Part shown: positions 26,901 through 33,667 of the stretch, one piece after another
Position numbering within the stretch: the stretch's first letter is position 1
How the letters are laid out: every line of letters starts with the position of its first letter
DNA from: CAYUVF01 sp964448045
GTDB lineage: Bacteria > Bacteroidota > Rhodothermia > Rhodothermales > Salinibacteraceae
Reading direction: 5' to 3'
DNA length: 64,000 nt
NCBI GenBank assembly: GCA_964448045.1
Contig: CAYUVF010000004.1
Location: 1 to 64,000, forward strand
Notes under the pieces: model-generated
What the model saw: the letters and a program-made list of their open reading frames with translations, nothing else
Database searches by the model: none
Told to the model about the DNA's origin: nothing
Position numbers and translations under genes: made by a program

Positions 26901-27009
26901 CCTGTGCGCGAGCGGCTGGCACGCCAGCACATCCGATCAGCAAACATGTCATGACGAAAAGGACGATACGAGACGATGCGCGGGCCGCGCAAACGGGAAA
27001 CAGAGACAT
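23902..27009 (-). CDS. Large TonB-dependent receptor (Oar-like) with carboxypeptidase-like N-domain
   Basis: A 1035-aa outer-membrane protein. It has a signal peptide (1-36), a carboxypeptidase regulatory-like beta-sandwich (38-120, 'NTQTGAPVPGVTVHVEN'), a plug with 'NVSINGANGLYTNYLIDGMDN' and 'GNGIINVTTKSGGNEVTGE', then a long barrel ending in 'FQFGVRYEF', the aromatic C-terminus required for BAM insertion. The Oar/TonB-like group often lacks a known substrate. It stands alone, with a 245-bp upstream gap separating it from the DUF2064 gene. Starts at ATG 27009. Confidence 0.92.
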   Translation of the reverse strand: MSLFPVCAARASSRIVLFVMTCLLIGCAGVPAARAQAGLEITARNTQTGAPVPGVTVHVENPAIGYAVARTTDAQGRVQLAGLSTSGAYTIFFEENDAYYAARASDISLRANHTRSVTLLMNPLAAFELEEVVVEERTSVAEVNKVNAEVASSLSAQEVEALPVEGRNFTQVLYRLPNVSRATGFYPEAPNVSINGANGLYTNYLIDGMDNNENFLGGPQFEVPTGVVKDITVLASTYSAEFGRTGNGIINVTTKSGGNEVTGEGYYLTRPGQPLDGNTTFPQRDLSGNQVKSGFERHQGGIAIGGPIVTDQTFYFVDVEHTTDWKDNVLNVPQLGLTSTVPGNNHFTYGSAKIDHRWNEAWRSSLRANVNRVRIERQGGGLTGGVQFPSAANTQQRDGVHVALQNTYAGTRLVYESNLQYSRFRWDYADTAHPDRPQVTVLDPQEQALAVLDHPGFAFDDLENTFQLQQKLTYRLGNHTLKGGIDLLTSDFSLEGGGNPNGNYTVKLNADQRDALRSRDLSADLTATELTTLPGDIEVLNYAVELRPNAFGVRQNQLAAYVEDQFSPMSSLTLTAGLRYDFDSLTEGGGSTADADYNNLAPRLSANYALGERSSLRAGYGIFYDKIVYSIYSDALQQNTTSAAYRAQIQSLVDQGLLPADTDVREVTFDGNLTGSFAEVPFLDGPTPAEAQNARGEVFSNERRILNPNGYDNPETHQFSVGYQRQVGARTRFYVDLIHTRSYNLFRLRDLNAPAPHEITRAEVDAAQADPNRDPSDLVRSRFEADQTRPTDLFQRDAEGNILFDANGNPQYTPGVARQVVMTETAGEARYWAATLNLMKERGPDDYAYRLSYTLSRLRNNTDDINFRAEDANNFEEEWGPSVNDRTHVINGTFTYVPAEGLSVTVAALVQSGQPINRIPDATVFGTTDLNGDGRSFGAAYVGNSDRSPGASRNSDRLPWSSTFDLSAQYTLPVADGRVAIRADVFNVTNAQNWSGFANNATQSNQIQVGPESNGITRKNAGPPRQFQFGVRYEF

Positions 27010-27254
27010 AGGTATCGGCAGATGGTTGGGCGGGGGAAGACAGCAGCCGCCTCCGATGCGCTGCGGAGGGCATCAGCGAAGCCGATACCGGAGCGCCAGC
27101 GCAGCGCTCAGCACCGATTTCGCCGTCCTGCACCCGGCGCGTACCAATCGCACGCACCAGTCGACGGGGACCTCCCGCCGCAAATCGGCTGAGGCGACAT
27201 CGATCACAGATCAGCGTGGGGGAGGATCCGGACGACGACCGGGCCCGCACGCTG

Positions 27255-28043
27255 CTACTGAGATGGAGGTGCGCGCAAGCGCACGCTGCGGCTGAAATGA
27301 CGCGTGACGGTCGATGAGATGGACCGTTCCCGCCCGCCGGAGCCGAGCACCCGACCGAGCCGATCTGCAAGCCCCTGCAGGTCCGGGGCGGCGGTACGAA
27401 TCAGCGACTGGAGCTCCTGGGGGCCGTTTACATCCCTCCGCGGAGGTAACAGCGCCGGCGCGGCCTGCGAGCAGTGGGTCAGATGACGAACCAGCGCGGT
27501 CAACAGATCGGGCGACTGCCACGGCAACCCGGCGAACGCCTCGCGACGGAACTGCGCCCGGCGGAGGCCAATCAGATACGCGCCCCGCTGATCCGACGTT
27601 GGACCCACGACGGGCGTGCCGATGGCTACCTGTGCTGCTACGGCGTCCCAGTCGACCTCGTGCAGGCGCGGACAATCGCTGCCGACGGCGATGACGTGCT
27701 CGTAGCCTTGCGCAAATGCATCTGCGAAGGCATTGGCAAGGCGCGCGCCAAAGTCCGCGCCGCGCTGCCGGTCGTCGGTCACCTCCAGCACGGGCAGGCC
27801 ACTCGCTCGCGCCCCCTCCAACGTGTGACGATACAGGATCTGCGCCGCGGCCCGGTTCTTCGCGAAATCCTTCCGCACCATCCACTTGTTGCGCCACTCG
27901 CACTCGGGGCGGTGGCTGAAAAACAAGATGGCGGTATCGGACTCTTGCGCGTTGATAGCAATCAGGAAGCAATTCAACTCGGACGGCGCGGCATCAATCG
28001 GCCCCTTGGGTGTGGGCGGCACGCCCGGCGTTACACCCGGCAC
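27255..28043 (-). CDS. DUF2064 glycosyltransferase-like protein
   Basis: A 262-aa protein with the CofC/GT-A-like fold of TIGR04282-type proteins. Visible segments are 'QRGADFGARLANAFADAFAQGYEHVIAVGSDCPRL' in outline, with the DxD-like 'GSDCP', and 'VGPTSDQRGAYLIGLRR'. Such proteins are found near nucleotide-sugar and glycan genes, but the reaction is undefined. The start at ATG 28043 gives a Pro/Gly-rich lead; the true start could lie 20-30 residues inside. It is downstream of the ABC transporter gene on the same strand. Confidence 0.78.
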   Translation of the reverse strand: MPGVTPGVPPTPKGPIDAAPSELNCFLIAINAQESDTAILFFSHRPECEWRNKWMVRKDFAKNRAAAQILYRHTLEGARASGLPVLEVTDDRQRGADFGARLANAFADAFAQGYEHVIAVGSDCPRLHEVDWDAVAAQVAIGTPVVGPTSDQRGAYLIGLRRAQFRREAFAGLPWQSPDLLTALVRHLTHCSQAAPALLPPRRDVNGPQELQSLIRTAAPDLQGLADRLGRVLGSGGRERSISSTVTRHFSRSVRLRAPPSQ

Positions 28044-28135
28044 GACGGACCATCAGTATACCCGGCCTTAGGGATGCGGTCCAGACCAAACAATGCTCAT
28101 TTTGGGCTCATCGATCGGCGCGGCGGCACTCCCGG

Positions 28136-29950
28136 TTATGCTTCCACCCGCTCCTGATCGCGGTACTGCAGTTCGTACAGCTTGCGGTAGAGCCCGTCCA
28201 TCGCCAGCAGCTCCCGATGCGTGCCGCGCTCGCGCAACTCGCCCCTGTGAAGCACGAGGATCTGATCGGCGTCGCGGATGGTGGAGAGGCGGTGCGCGAT
28301 GGCGAGCGTCGTGCGACCTTCCATGAGCGTTTCCAGCGCCTCCTGGATCAGCTCCTCCGTTTCGGTGTCGACGCTGGAGGTCGCCTCGTCGAGCACCATC
28401 ACCTCGGGATCGTAGATGAGCGCGCGGACGAACGAGAGCAGCTGCCGCTGTCCCTGTGAGAGCGACGACCCGCGCTCCTTCACATCTTGCTGATAGCCGT
28501 TGGGGAGCCGATCGATGAAGCGGTCGGCGTGGACGAGCTCGGTGGCGCGGCGGATCTCCTCCTCCGTAATGTCGGGATTATCGAGCGTCAAGTTGCGCTC
28601 GACGGAGCCGGAGAACAAGAACACATCCTGCAGGATCATGCCGATATGGCGGCGCAGGTCCTGCAGACGCAATCGGCGGATGTCGACGCCGTCGACGAGG
28701 ATTTCACCGCGCTGAATCTCGTAAAAGCGCAGCAGCACGTTCATGATCGTCGTCTTGCCCGCGCCCGTCGCGCCGACGAGCGCCGCGGTCTCCCCCGGTT
28801 CTACCGTGAATGAAATGTCTTTCAGGATCCAGTCGGGCTCGCCATCCTCGTTCTCCTCGTACGCGAACCACACATTCTTAAACTCGATGGCGCCGCGCAC
28901 CCGGTCCAGTTCCACCGGCTCGTCGACCTCCTCCAACCCGTGATCCTCATCCAGCAAACCGAAGATGCGCTCGGCGCCAGCCATCGCCCGCTGGAGCGTG
29001 TTGTACTGGTTGGAAAGGTTGCGAATCGGCTCGAAGAACTGGCGCGCGTACTGGATGAAGGCGATCACGACGCCGAGGGTGAGCGTGCCCGTCATCGCCT
29101 GCAGGCCGCCAAACCAGATGATGGCGCCGAGGGCGATATCCGCCACAATCTGCACGGCAGGCCAGAAGATGGCGAAGTAGAAGATCGTCGCGATCTGTGC
29201 CTGCCGGTGCTCATCGTTAATGCTCTCGAAGCGGCGCATCTCCTCCTCCTCGCGGTTGAAGAGCTGCACGATGCGCATGCCCGTGACGTGCTCCTGCAAA
29301 AACGAGTTGAGCCGCGCCACCTGCTTGCGCGTCTCGCGGTACATCTCACGGGCGTTCTTGCGGAACCAGAACGTGACCCACACCATCAACGGCATGACGG
29401 CGAGCGTGACGAGCGCCAGCGTCACGTTCAGCGTGAACATGAAGTACGTGATGAAGATGAGCCGGAAGAGATCGCCCAGGATGACGACGAGCCCCGACGA
29501 GAGCACGTCGCTGAGCGCCTCCACATCACTGGTCGTTCGCGTGATCAGCCGCCCGATAGGCGTGCGGTCGAAGAACTGGAGCGGCTGATCCTGAATATGG
29601 CGAAAGACCTTCGTCCGCAAATCATAGATGGCGTGCTGGCCGACCCACTGGGTCAGGTAGTTTTTGGCGAACGCCAACACGCCCTCGCCTACGAGTGCCA
29701 GCACCAGGAACACCACAATGCGCTGAAGCCCATCGAGGTCGCCCACGACGATGTAATTATCGATCGCCTTCTGGACGAGCCAGGGGCGCACTGGCCCCAG
29801 CAGCGCCGCTCCCAGCGTGAGGCTCAGCGCCAGCACGACCCAGCCCGCATACGGACGCAGGTACTGCGTGATGCGGCGCAGCAGCCGGCCATCGAGACCG
29901 GGCGACTCGCGCTTCTCTTCCTCTTTGGGATCGGTTGCTGGAGGAGCCAT
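28136..29950 (-). CDS. ABC exporter half-transporter with canonical ATPase site (BmrD/YheH-like)
   Basis: A 604-aa fused TMD-NBD exporter. Six membrane helices occupy about 35-330. The NBD has Walker A 'GATGAGKTT', signature 'SLSQGQRQ' (LSQGQ), Walker B 'VMVLDEATSSVDTETE' with catalytic Glu, and H-loop 'AIAHRLS'. With the partner at 31053-32855, whose catalytic Glu is Asp, it probably forms a heterodimer of the BmrCD/TM287-288 type that exports drugs or lipids. ATG 29950. RNase Z lies between the two subunits. Confidence 0.88.
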   Translation of the reverse strand: MAPPATDPKEEEKRESPGLDGRLLRRITQYLRPYAGWVVLALSLTLGAALLGPVRPWLVQKAIDNYIVVGDLDGLQRIVVFLVLALVGEGVLAFAKNYLTQWVGQHAIYDLRTKVFRHIQDQPLQFFDRTPIGRLITRTTSDVEALSDVLSSGLVVILGDLFRLIFITYFMFTLNVTLALVTLAVMPLMVWVTFWFRKNAREMYRETRKQVARLNSFLQEHVTGMRIVQLFNREEEEMRRFESINDEHRQAQIATIFYFAIFWPAVQIVADIALGAIIWFGGLQAMTGTLTLGVVIAFIQYARQFFEPIRNLSNQYNTLQRAMAGAERIFGLLDEDHGLEEVDEPVELDRVRGAIEFKNVWFAYEENEDGEPDWILKDISFTVEPGETAALVGATGAGKTTIMNVLLRFYEIQRGEILVDGVDIRRLRLQDLRRHIGMILQDVFLFSGSVERNLTLDNPDITEEEIRRATELVHADRFIDRLPNGYQQDVKERGSSLSQGQRQLLSFVRALIYDPEVMVLDEATSSVDTETEELIQEALETLMEGRTTLAIAHRLSTIRDADQILVLHRGELRERGTHRELLAMDGLYRKLYELQYRDQERVEA

Positions 29951-29978
29951 GTACTCAGGAATGGGGAATGACGAAACG
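29951..29978 (-). repeat. Short heptad repeat in the ABC transporter leader
   Basis: Four 7-bp units (29951, 29958, 29965, 29972), with the middle two, GGAATGG and GGAATGA, nearly identical, directly precede the ATG at 29950. It is weaker than the hprK and phosphorylase arrays but in the same position and phase style. Confidence 0.4.
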
Positions 29979-30007
29979 GGACCTGGACCGGTCAGGGGGC
30001 ACCGGCA

Positions 30008-30970
30008 TCAGTCGGGCGCCCCTTCATCCGCGGGCATCCACTTCTCGCGCGGATCGAGGACGTAGCGGTTCAATTCCTCGGCGGCTTCGGTGTTCGGGAA
30101 GACGGAGCGGGCTTCGCGGACGAGCGGCGCAGGGTCATCGTACCGCGCGCTGAAGTGCCCAATGAGCAGTCGCGCGCCGTGGGCGTCGCGGGCGACCTCG
30201 GCGGCTTCGCGGGCGGTGGCATGCCCCGTTTCGATGGCGCGCGCCTGCATGTCGTGCCCGAAAGTGGCCTCGTGATAGACGAGATCCGCCTCGCGGGCCA
30301 GCCGGCGCCCGCCATCGCACGGCCGCGTATCCGTCACATACGCAACGGAGATGCCGGGCCGCTCCGGGCCGAGCACCTCGTCGGGCGTAACGGTGGTGCC
30401 ATCGTCCAGCGTGACGGCTTGCCCCGCCTTCAGCTGGCGGAAGTGGCGGTACTCGGTCACGCCGAGCGCGCGGGCGGTGTCGGGCTGGAGGTGGCCGGGG
30501 CGCGTCCGCTCTTCGAAGCGGAAGCCCATCGCGAAGGCGCGGTGGGCCAGCGGCCGCGCTGTCACCGTGAACTCATCGTCCTCCATCACCACCCGCCGCC
30601 CGAATTCCGCGTCCAGCTCGACGATCTCCACCGGGAACGGCAACTCGAACGGCTCGATGCCCGGCATCACGTTCATAATCTGGCGGAGGCCCTGCGGCGC
30701 TACGAGTGTCAGCGGGGCGCTGCGGTTCAGCAGCGCCATGGTGGAGACGAGGCCCATCAGGCCGTACAGGTGGTCGCCGTGAAAGTGGGTGATGAAGATG
30801 GCGTCGATGCGCGAGCGCTTGAGGCCCGCCGCGAGAAACTGGTACTGCGTCCCCTCGCCACAATCGAACAGCAACACGCGGCCCTTGCGTTCGAGCGCCA
30901 TCGCCGAGAGATGGCGCCCGTGCATCGGGATCGCCGAGGCCGTGCCGAGCGGGATGAGGGTGGTGGTCAT
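30008..30970 (-). CDS. rnz: Ribonuclease Z
   Basis: A 320-aa metallo-beta-lactamase-fold endonuclease that trims the 3' end of tRNA precursors. It has 'FDCGEGTQYQFLAAGLK', the metal-binding HxHxDH as 'THFHGDHLYGL', 'PLAHRAFAMGFRFEE' and 'YVTDTRPC', and 'DLVYHEATF'; all are standard for RNase Z. ATG 30970 is used; the longer frame covers the heptad array. It lies between the two ABC half-transporter genes, all on the same strand, so co-transcription is likely. Confidence 0.95.
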   Translation of the reverse strand: MTTTLIPLGTASAIPMHGRHLSAMALERKGRVLLFDCGEGTQYQFLAAGLKRSRIDAIFITHFHGDHLYGLMGLVSTMALLNRSAPLTLVAPQGLRQIMNVMPGIEPFELPFPVEIVELDAEFGRRVVMEDDEFTVTARPLAHRAFAMGFRFEERTRPGHLQPDTARALGVTEYRHFRQLKAGQAVTLDDGTTVTPDEVLGPERPGISVAYVTDTRPCDGGRRLAREADLVYHEATFGHDMQARAIETGHATAREAAEVARDAHGARLLIGHFSARYDDPAPLVREARSVFPNTEAAEELNRYVLDPREKWMPADEGAPD

Positions 30971-31012
30971 TTTGGGTGTAGGTGTTTGGGCGTTCGGGCG
31001 TACGGACGTACG
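30971..31012 (-). repeat. Heptad repeat array abutting the rnz start codon
   Basis: Six 7-bp units starting at 30971 with plus-strand pattern KTTYGGG (such as TTTGGGT, TTTGGGC, GTTCGGG) continue to 31012, becoming degenerate. The first unit touches the start codon. The unit resembles that of the fmt leader (ATTCGGG), suggesting a shared origin. Confidence 0.65.
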
Positions 31013-31052
31013 AGCGCATCGCAATGCGCCCGTACAACGTAGGGTCCAGTCC

Positions 31053-32855
31053 TCACCCCATCGCCTCGATCTCTTCTTCGAGAAGCTGCTTGCGGTGGAG
31101 GTCGGCGTAGAGGCCGCCTTGCTCGATCAGTTCATCGTGGGTGCCGCGCTGTGCGACGCGTCCGCGATCGAGCACGAGCACCAGATCAGCTTCCTGCACG
31201 GCGGAGATGCGGTGGCTAACGATGACGAGCGTGTGCTCGCCCTGGCGCTGGCGCAGGTGCCGCAAGATATTGCGCTCGGTCGCGGTATCGACGGCTGAGA
31301 GCGCATCATCCAGAATCAGGATATCGGGGTCGCGGATGAGCGCTCGCGCGATAGACGTGCGCTGCTTCTGCCCGCCCGACAACGTGATGCCGCGCTCGCC
31401 GACGTGCGTTTCAAACCCGTCCGGAAAGTCCCGCACGTTGTCCAGCAGCTCGGCCTCGTCGGCCGCCTGCCGGATGGCCGCGTCGTCCCCGTTGGTCACG
31501 CCAAACGCGATATTGTTCGCCACCGTATCGCTGAAGAGAAAGACGTCCTGGGGCACATAGCCGATGGCGCCACGCAGCGTCTCCAGCGGGATGGCACTCA
31601 CATTATGGCCATCGATCTCCACGCGGCCCGTATCGGGTTCCAGCAGGCGTGGGATCATCTCAACGAGCGTGCTCTTGCCGGCACCCGTGCGCCCGACGAT
31701 GCCGAGCGTGCCTCCCGCCGGGAGCTCAAAGTCGATCCCGTCGAGCACCTGCTCACCCTCCTCCTCGTAGCGGAACGATACGCTGCGGAACGCAATCGCC
31801 CCTTCGATCTCGTCGATGGATTCGTCGGTGGCCTCCGTATCGGCAATGTCGGGCTCGGTGTCGAGAATCGTGTTCAGGCGGATGACCGACGCCGAGGCGC
31901 GCTGCACCATCGTGATGACGAACCCCATCGATGCCACCGGCCACGTCATCAGCGCAACGTAGATGATGTACTCGGCGATGTTGCCAATGGTGATGGTGCC
32001 CTCCATCGCCAGCCGGCCGCCAACCCACACGACAATGATCGTCGACAGGCCCACGAGCAGCAGGAATGCGGGGCGCCACGCCGCTTCCACGAGCGCCAGA
32101 CTCAGATTCCGGTCCTTGTACGCGTCACTTTCCTCGTCGAACGCCTCGGCCTCGGACTCCTCGCGCGTGTAGGCCTTCAGCACACGAATGCCCGAGAGGG
32201 CTTCCTGCACGCGGCTCGTAAGCGCCGAATACTGCTGCTGCAACACCTCGCTCCGGCTGTGGACCATATGGGCCATAAAAAAGACCGAGATCGCCAGCAG
32301 CGGCATCGGGATGAGCGCGTAGAGCGTCAGCTTCGGCGAGATGAAAAACATCACCGACACGGCCACGAGCACCATTACGAGCGAGCGCGTGATGTACATG
32401 ATCGCCGGCCCGATGTAGCGCCGCACCTTTTCGATGTCATCGGTTGCGCGGGTGATGACATCGCCTGTCGAGTACTCCTGATAGAAGCGCGGGCTGAGCT
32501 GCTGCAGATGATCGTACAGCGCATTCCGCAGGTCGTATTCGATGTGCCGCGACGCGACGACAACAGTCTGCCGCATCAGAAACTTGAAGACACCGCTGAT
32601 CACCGTCAGCGCGATGATGATGAGCGCGAAGATGAGCAGCCCCACGGCAAAGTAGACGTAGAAATAGCCCTGCGCCTCGGTGCCCTGAAACACGTTGTAG
32701 AGGCGTACAAACCGCGGGATGCTGTCGATGCCCTGCCGCACGACCATCGGCACGGTGATCTGAAACGCGGCCGAGATCATCGTGAACAGCAGCCCGGGGA
32801 TGAAGAGGTGCTTGTACGTCCAGAAGTAATGGTTCAGCCGGGCGAGGGGACGCAT
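31053..32855 (-). CDS. ABC exporter half-transporter with degenerate ATPase site (BmrC/YheI-like)
   Basis: A 600-aa TMD-NBD exporter starting at ATG 32855 (MRPLARLNHYFWTYK). Six helices span about 20-310. The NBD has Walker A 'GRTGAGKST', signature 'TLSGGQKQR', Walker B 'ILILDDALSAVDTATE' and H-loop 'IVSHRIS'. The catalytic Glu after Walker B is Asp, a mark of the degenerate subunit in heterodimeric exporters; the 'LDDALSAVD' string matches the YheI type. Partner: the canonical subunit at 28136-29950. Confidence 0.88.
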   Translation of the reverse strand: MRPLARLNHYFWTYKHLFIPGLLFTMISAAFQITVPMVVRQGIDSIPRFVRLYNVFQGTEAQGYFYVYFAVGLLIFALIIIALTVISGVFKFLMRQTVVVASRHIEYDLRNALYDHLQQLSPRFYQEYSTGDVITRATDDIEKVRRYIGPAIMYITRSLVMVLVAVSVMFFISPKLTLYALIPMPLLAISVFFMAHMVHSRSEVLQQQYSALTSRVQEALSGIRVLKAYTREESEAEAFDEESDAYKDRNLSLALVEAAWRPAFLLLVGLSTIIVVWVGGRLAMEGTITIGNIAEYIIYVALMTWPVASMGFVITMVQRASASVIRLNTILDTEPDIADTEATDESIDEIEGAIAFRSVSFRYEEEGEQVLDGIDFELPAGGTLGIVGRTGAGKSTLVEMIPRLLEPDTGRVEIDGHNVSAIPLETLRGAIGYVPQDVFLFSDTVANNIAFGVTNGDDAAIRQAADEAELLDNVRDFPDGFETHVGERGITLSGGQKQRTSIARALIRDPDILILDDALSAVDTATERNILRHLRQRQGEHTLVIVSHRISAVQEADLVLVLDRGRVAQRGTHDELIEQGGLYADLHRKQLLEEEIEAMG

Positions 32856-32988
32856 GCGAGGCGACGAACGCTAAAGACAGGAAGAAACTGTATTCATCGT
32901 GCAAACGGCGGGCTACAACGACAGATCCACACGCCGGCGGAATCGTAGCAGAATTTGAGCATTGTTTTCTTTGGCCCCGCGCTGCGCC

Positions 32989-33588
32989 TCACGGCCGCGG
33001 ACTCATCTGCTGGGCGACGGTTTCGCTCGCTCGCGCGTACGTGTTTAACGCCGTCGAGCGGCCCACGCAGTCTTCCATCAGCCGGACCATCTTCACGTGC
33101 TGGGCGGCCACGTGCTGCGCGAGTATGGTGATGACTTCATTGCCCGCAGCGGGGTTGCGCTTGGTGAGGTTGTTTAGATCGGGCCGAAAGAAACCAAGGA
33201 CCTGGGCTTCGGTGACGGCGCGGGCGGTCTCCAGTCGGGGAAAATCGCCCAGAATGGAGATCGTGCCGCAGACCTCGTACGGTCCCAACTGCCGCAGGTC
33301 GTACGTATCGCCCTGATCGCTTTCAGCCAGCAGCTGGATCGTGCCTTGCTCCACGATGAACAGCCCGAGGCCGGGGTCGTCCTGATAGTACAGATGCTCG
33401 CCCCGGCTGTAGGTGCGACGGTGCATCGACTCGGCGACTTCGTAGAGCGTGCCCTTCGAGCAGATCGTAAAGGCGGCAACCTGCTGAAGCGTATCCACCA
33501 TCTCGCGTGTCCGGACATCAGCGGTGCGGTGGGCCAGGCGCCGATAGAAGCGACGGACGGCGTTCAGGGCCGTGCGGAAGGTAGCCAT
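32989..33588 (-). CDS. Cyclic-nucleotide-binding-domain protein lacking an HTH
   Basis: A 199-aa protein. Residues about 35-150 form a cNMP-binding beta-roll ('RTYSRGEHLYYQDDPGLGLF', 'VEQGTIQLLAESDQGD', 'YEVCGTISILGDFPRLETARAV'), with the phosphate-binding cassette at 'GTISILGDFPRLETAR' only loosely conserved. It ends in a helix without the DNA-binding helix-turn-helix of Crp/Fnr proteins, so it is unlikely to bind DNA directly. It lies between the ABC exporter and the BamA-like gene. Ligand and output are unknown. Confidence 0.8.
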   Translation of the reverse strand: MATFRTALNAVRRFYRRLAHRTADVRTREMVDTLQQVAAFTICSKGTLYEVAESMHRRTYSRGEHLYYQDDPGLGLFIVEQGTIQLLAESDQGDTYDLRQLGPYEVCGTISILGDFPRLETARAVTEAQVLGFFRPDLNNLTKRNPAAGNEVITILAQHVAAQHVKMVRLMEDCVGRSTALNTYARASETVAQQMSPRP

Positions 33589-33632
33589 GGGTCGTTCCAG
33601 GGATGTAAACGAAGGGATATGCGGAGGCTGCG

Positions 33633-33667
33633 CTTCATCATTTCATCATCGATCTATCATCGCTCAA
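33633..33667 (-). repeat. Heptad repeat array between the BamA-like and cNMP-binding genes
   Basis: Five 7-bp units (33633, 33640, 33647, 33654, 33661) with a degenerate CWTCATN-type pattern fill the intergenic stretch and run into the last codons of the upstream barrel gene. The array lies 45-79 bp upstream of the cNMP-binding protein start (33588). Confidence 0.55.

Noticed and set aside
24739..27192. Long antisense open frames, for example opposite the large TonB receptor (24739-27192), opposite smc (60372-63281) and opposite the kinase (49522-52077).
   Set aside because: They are shadows of strongly supported genes in GC-rich DNA; their products are low-complexity and Arg/Val/Gly-rich, with no family motif.
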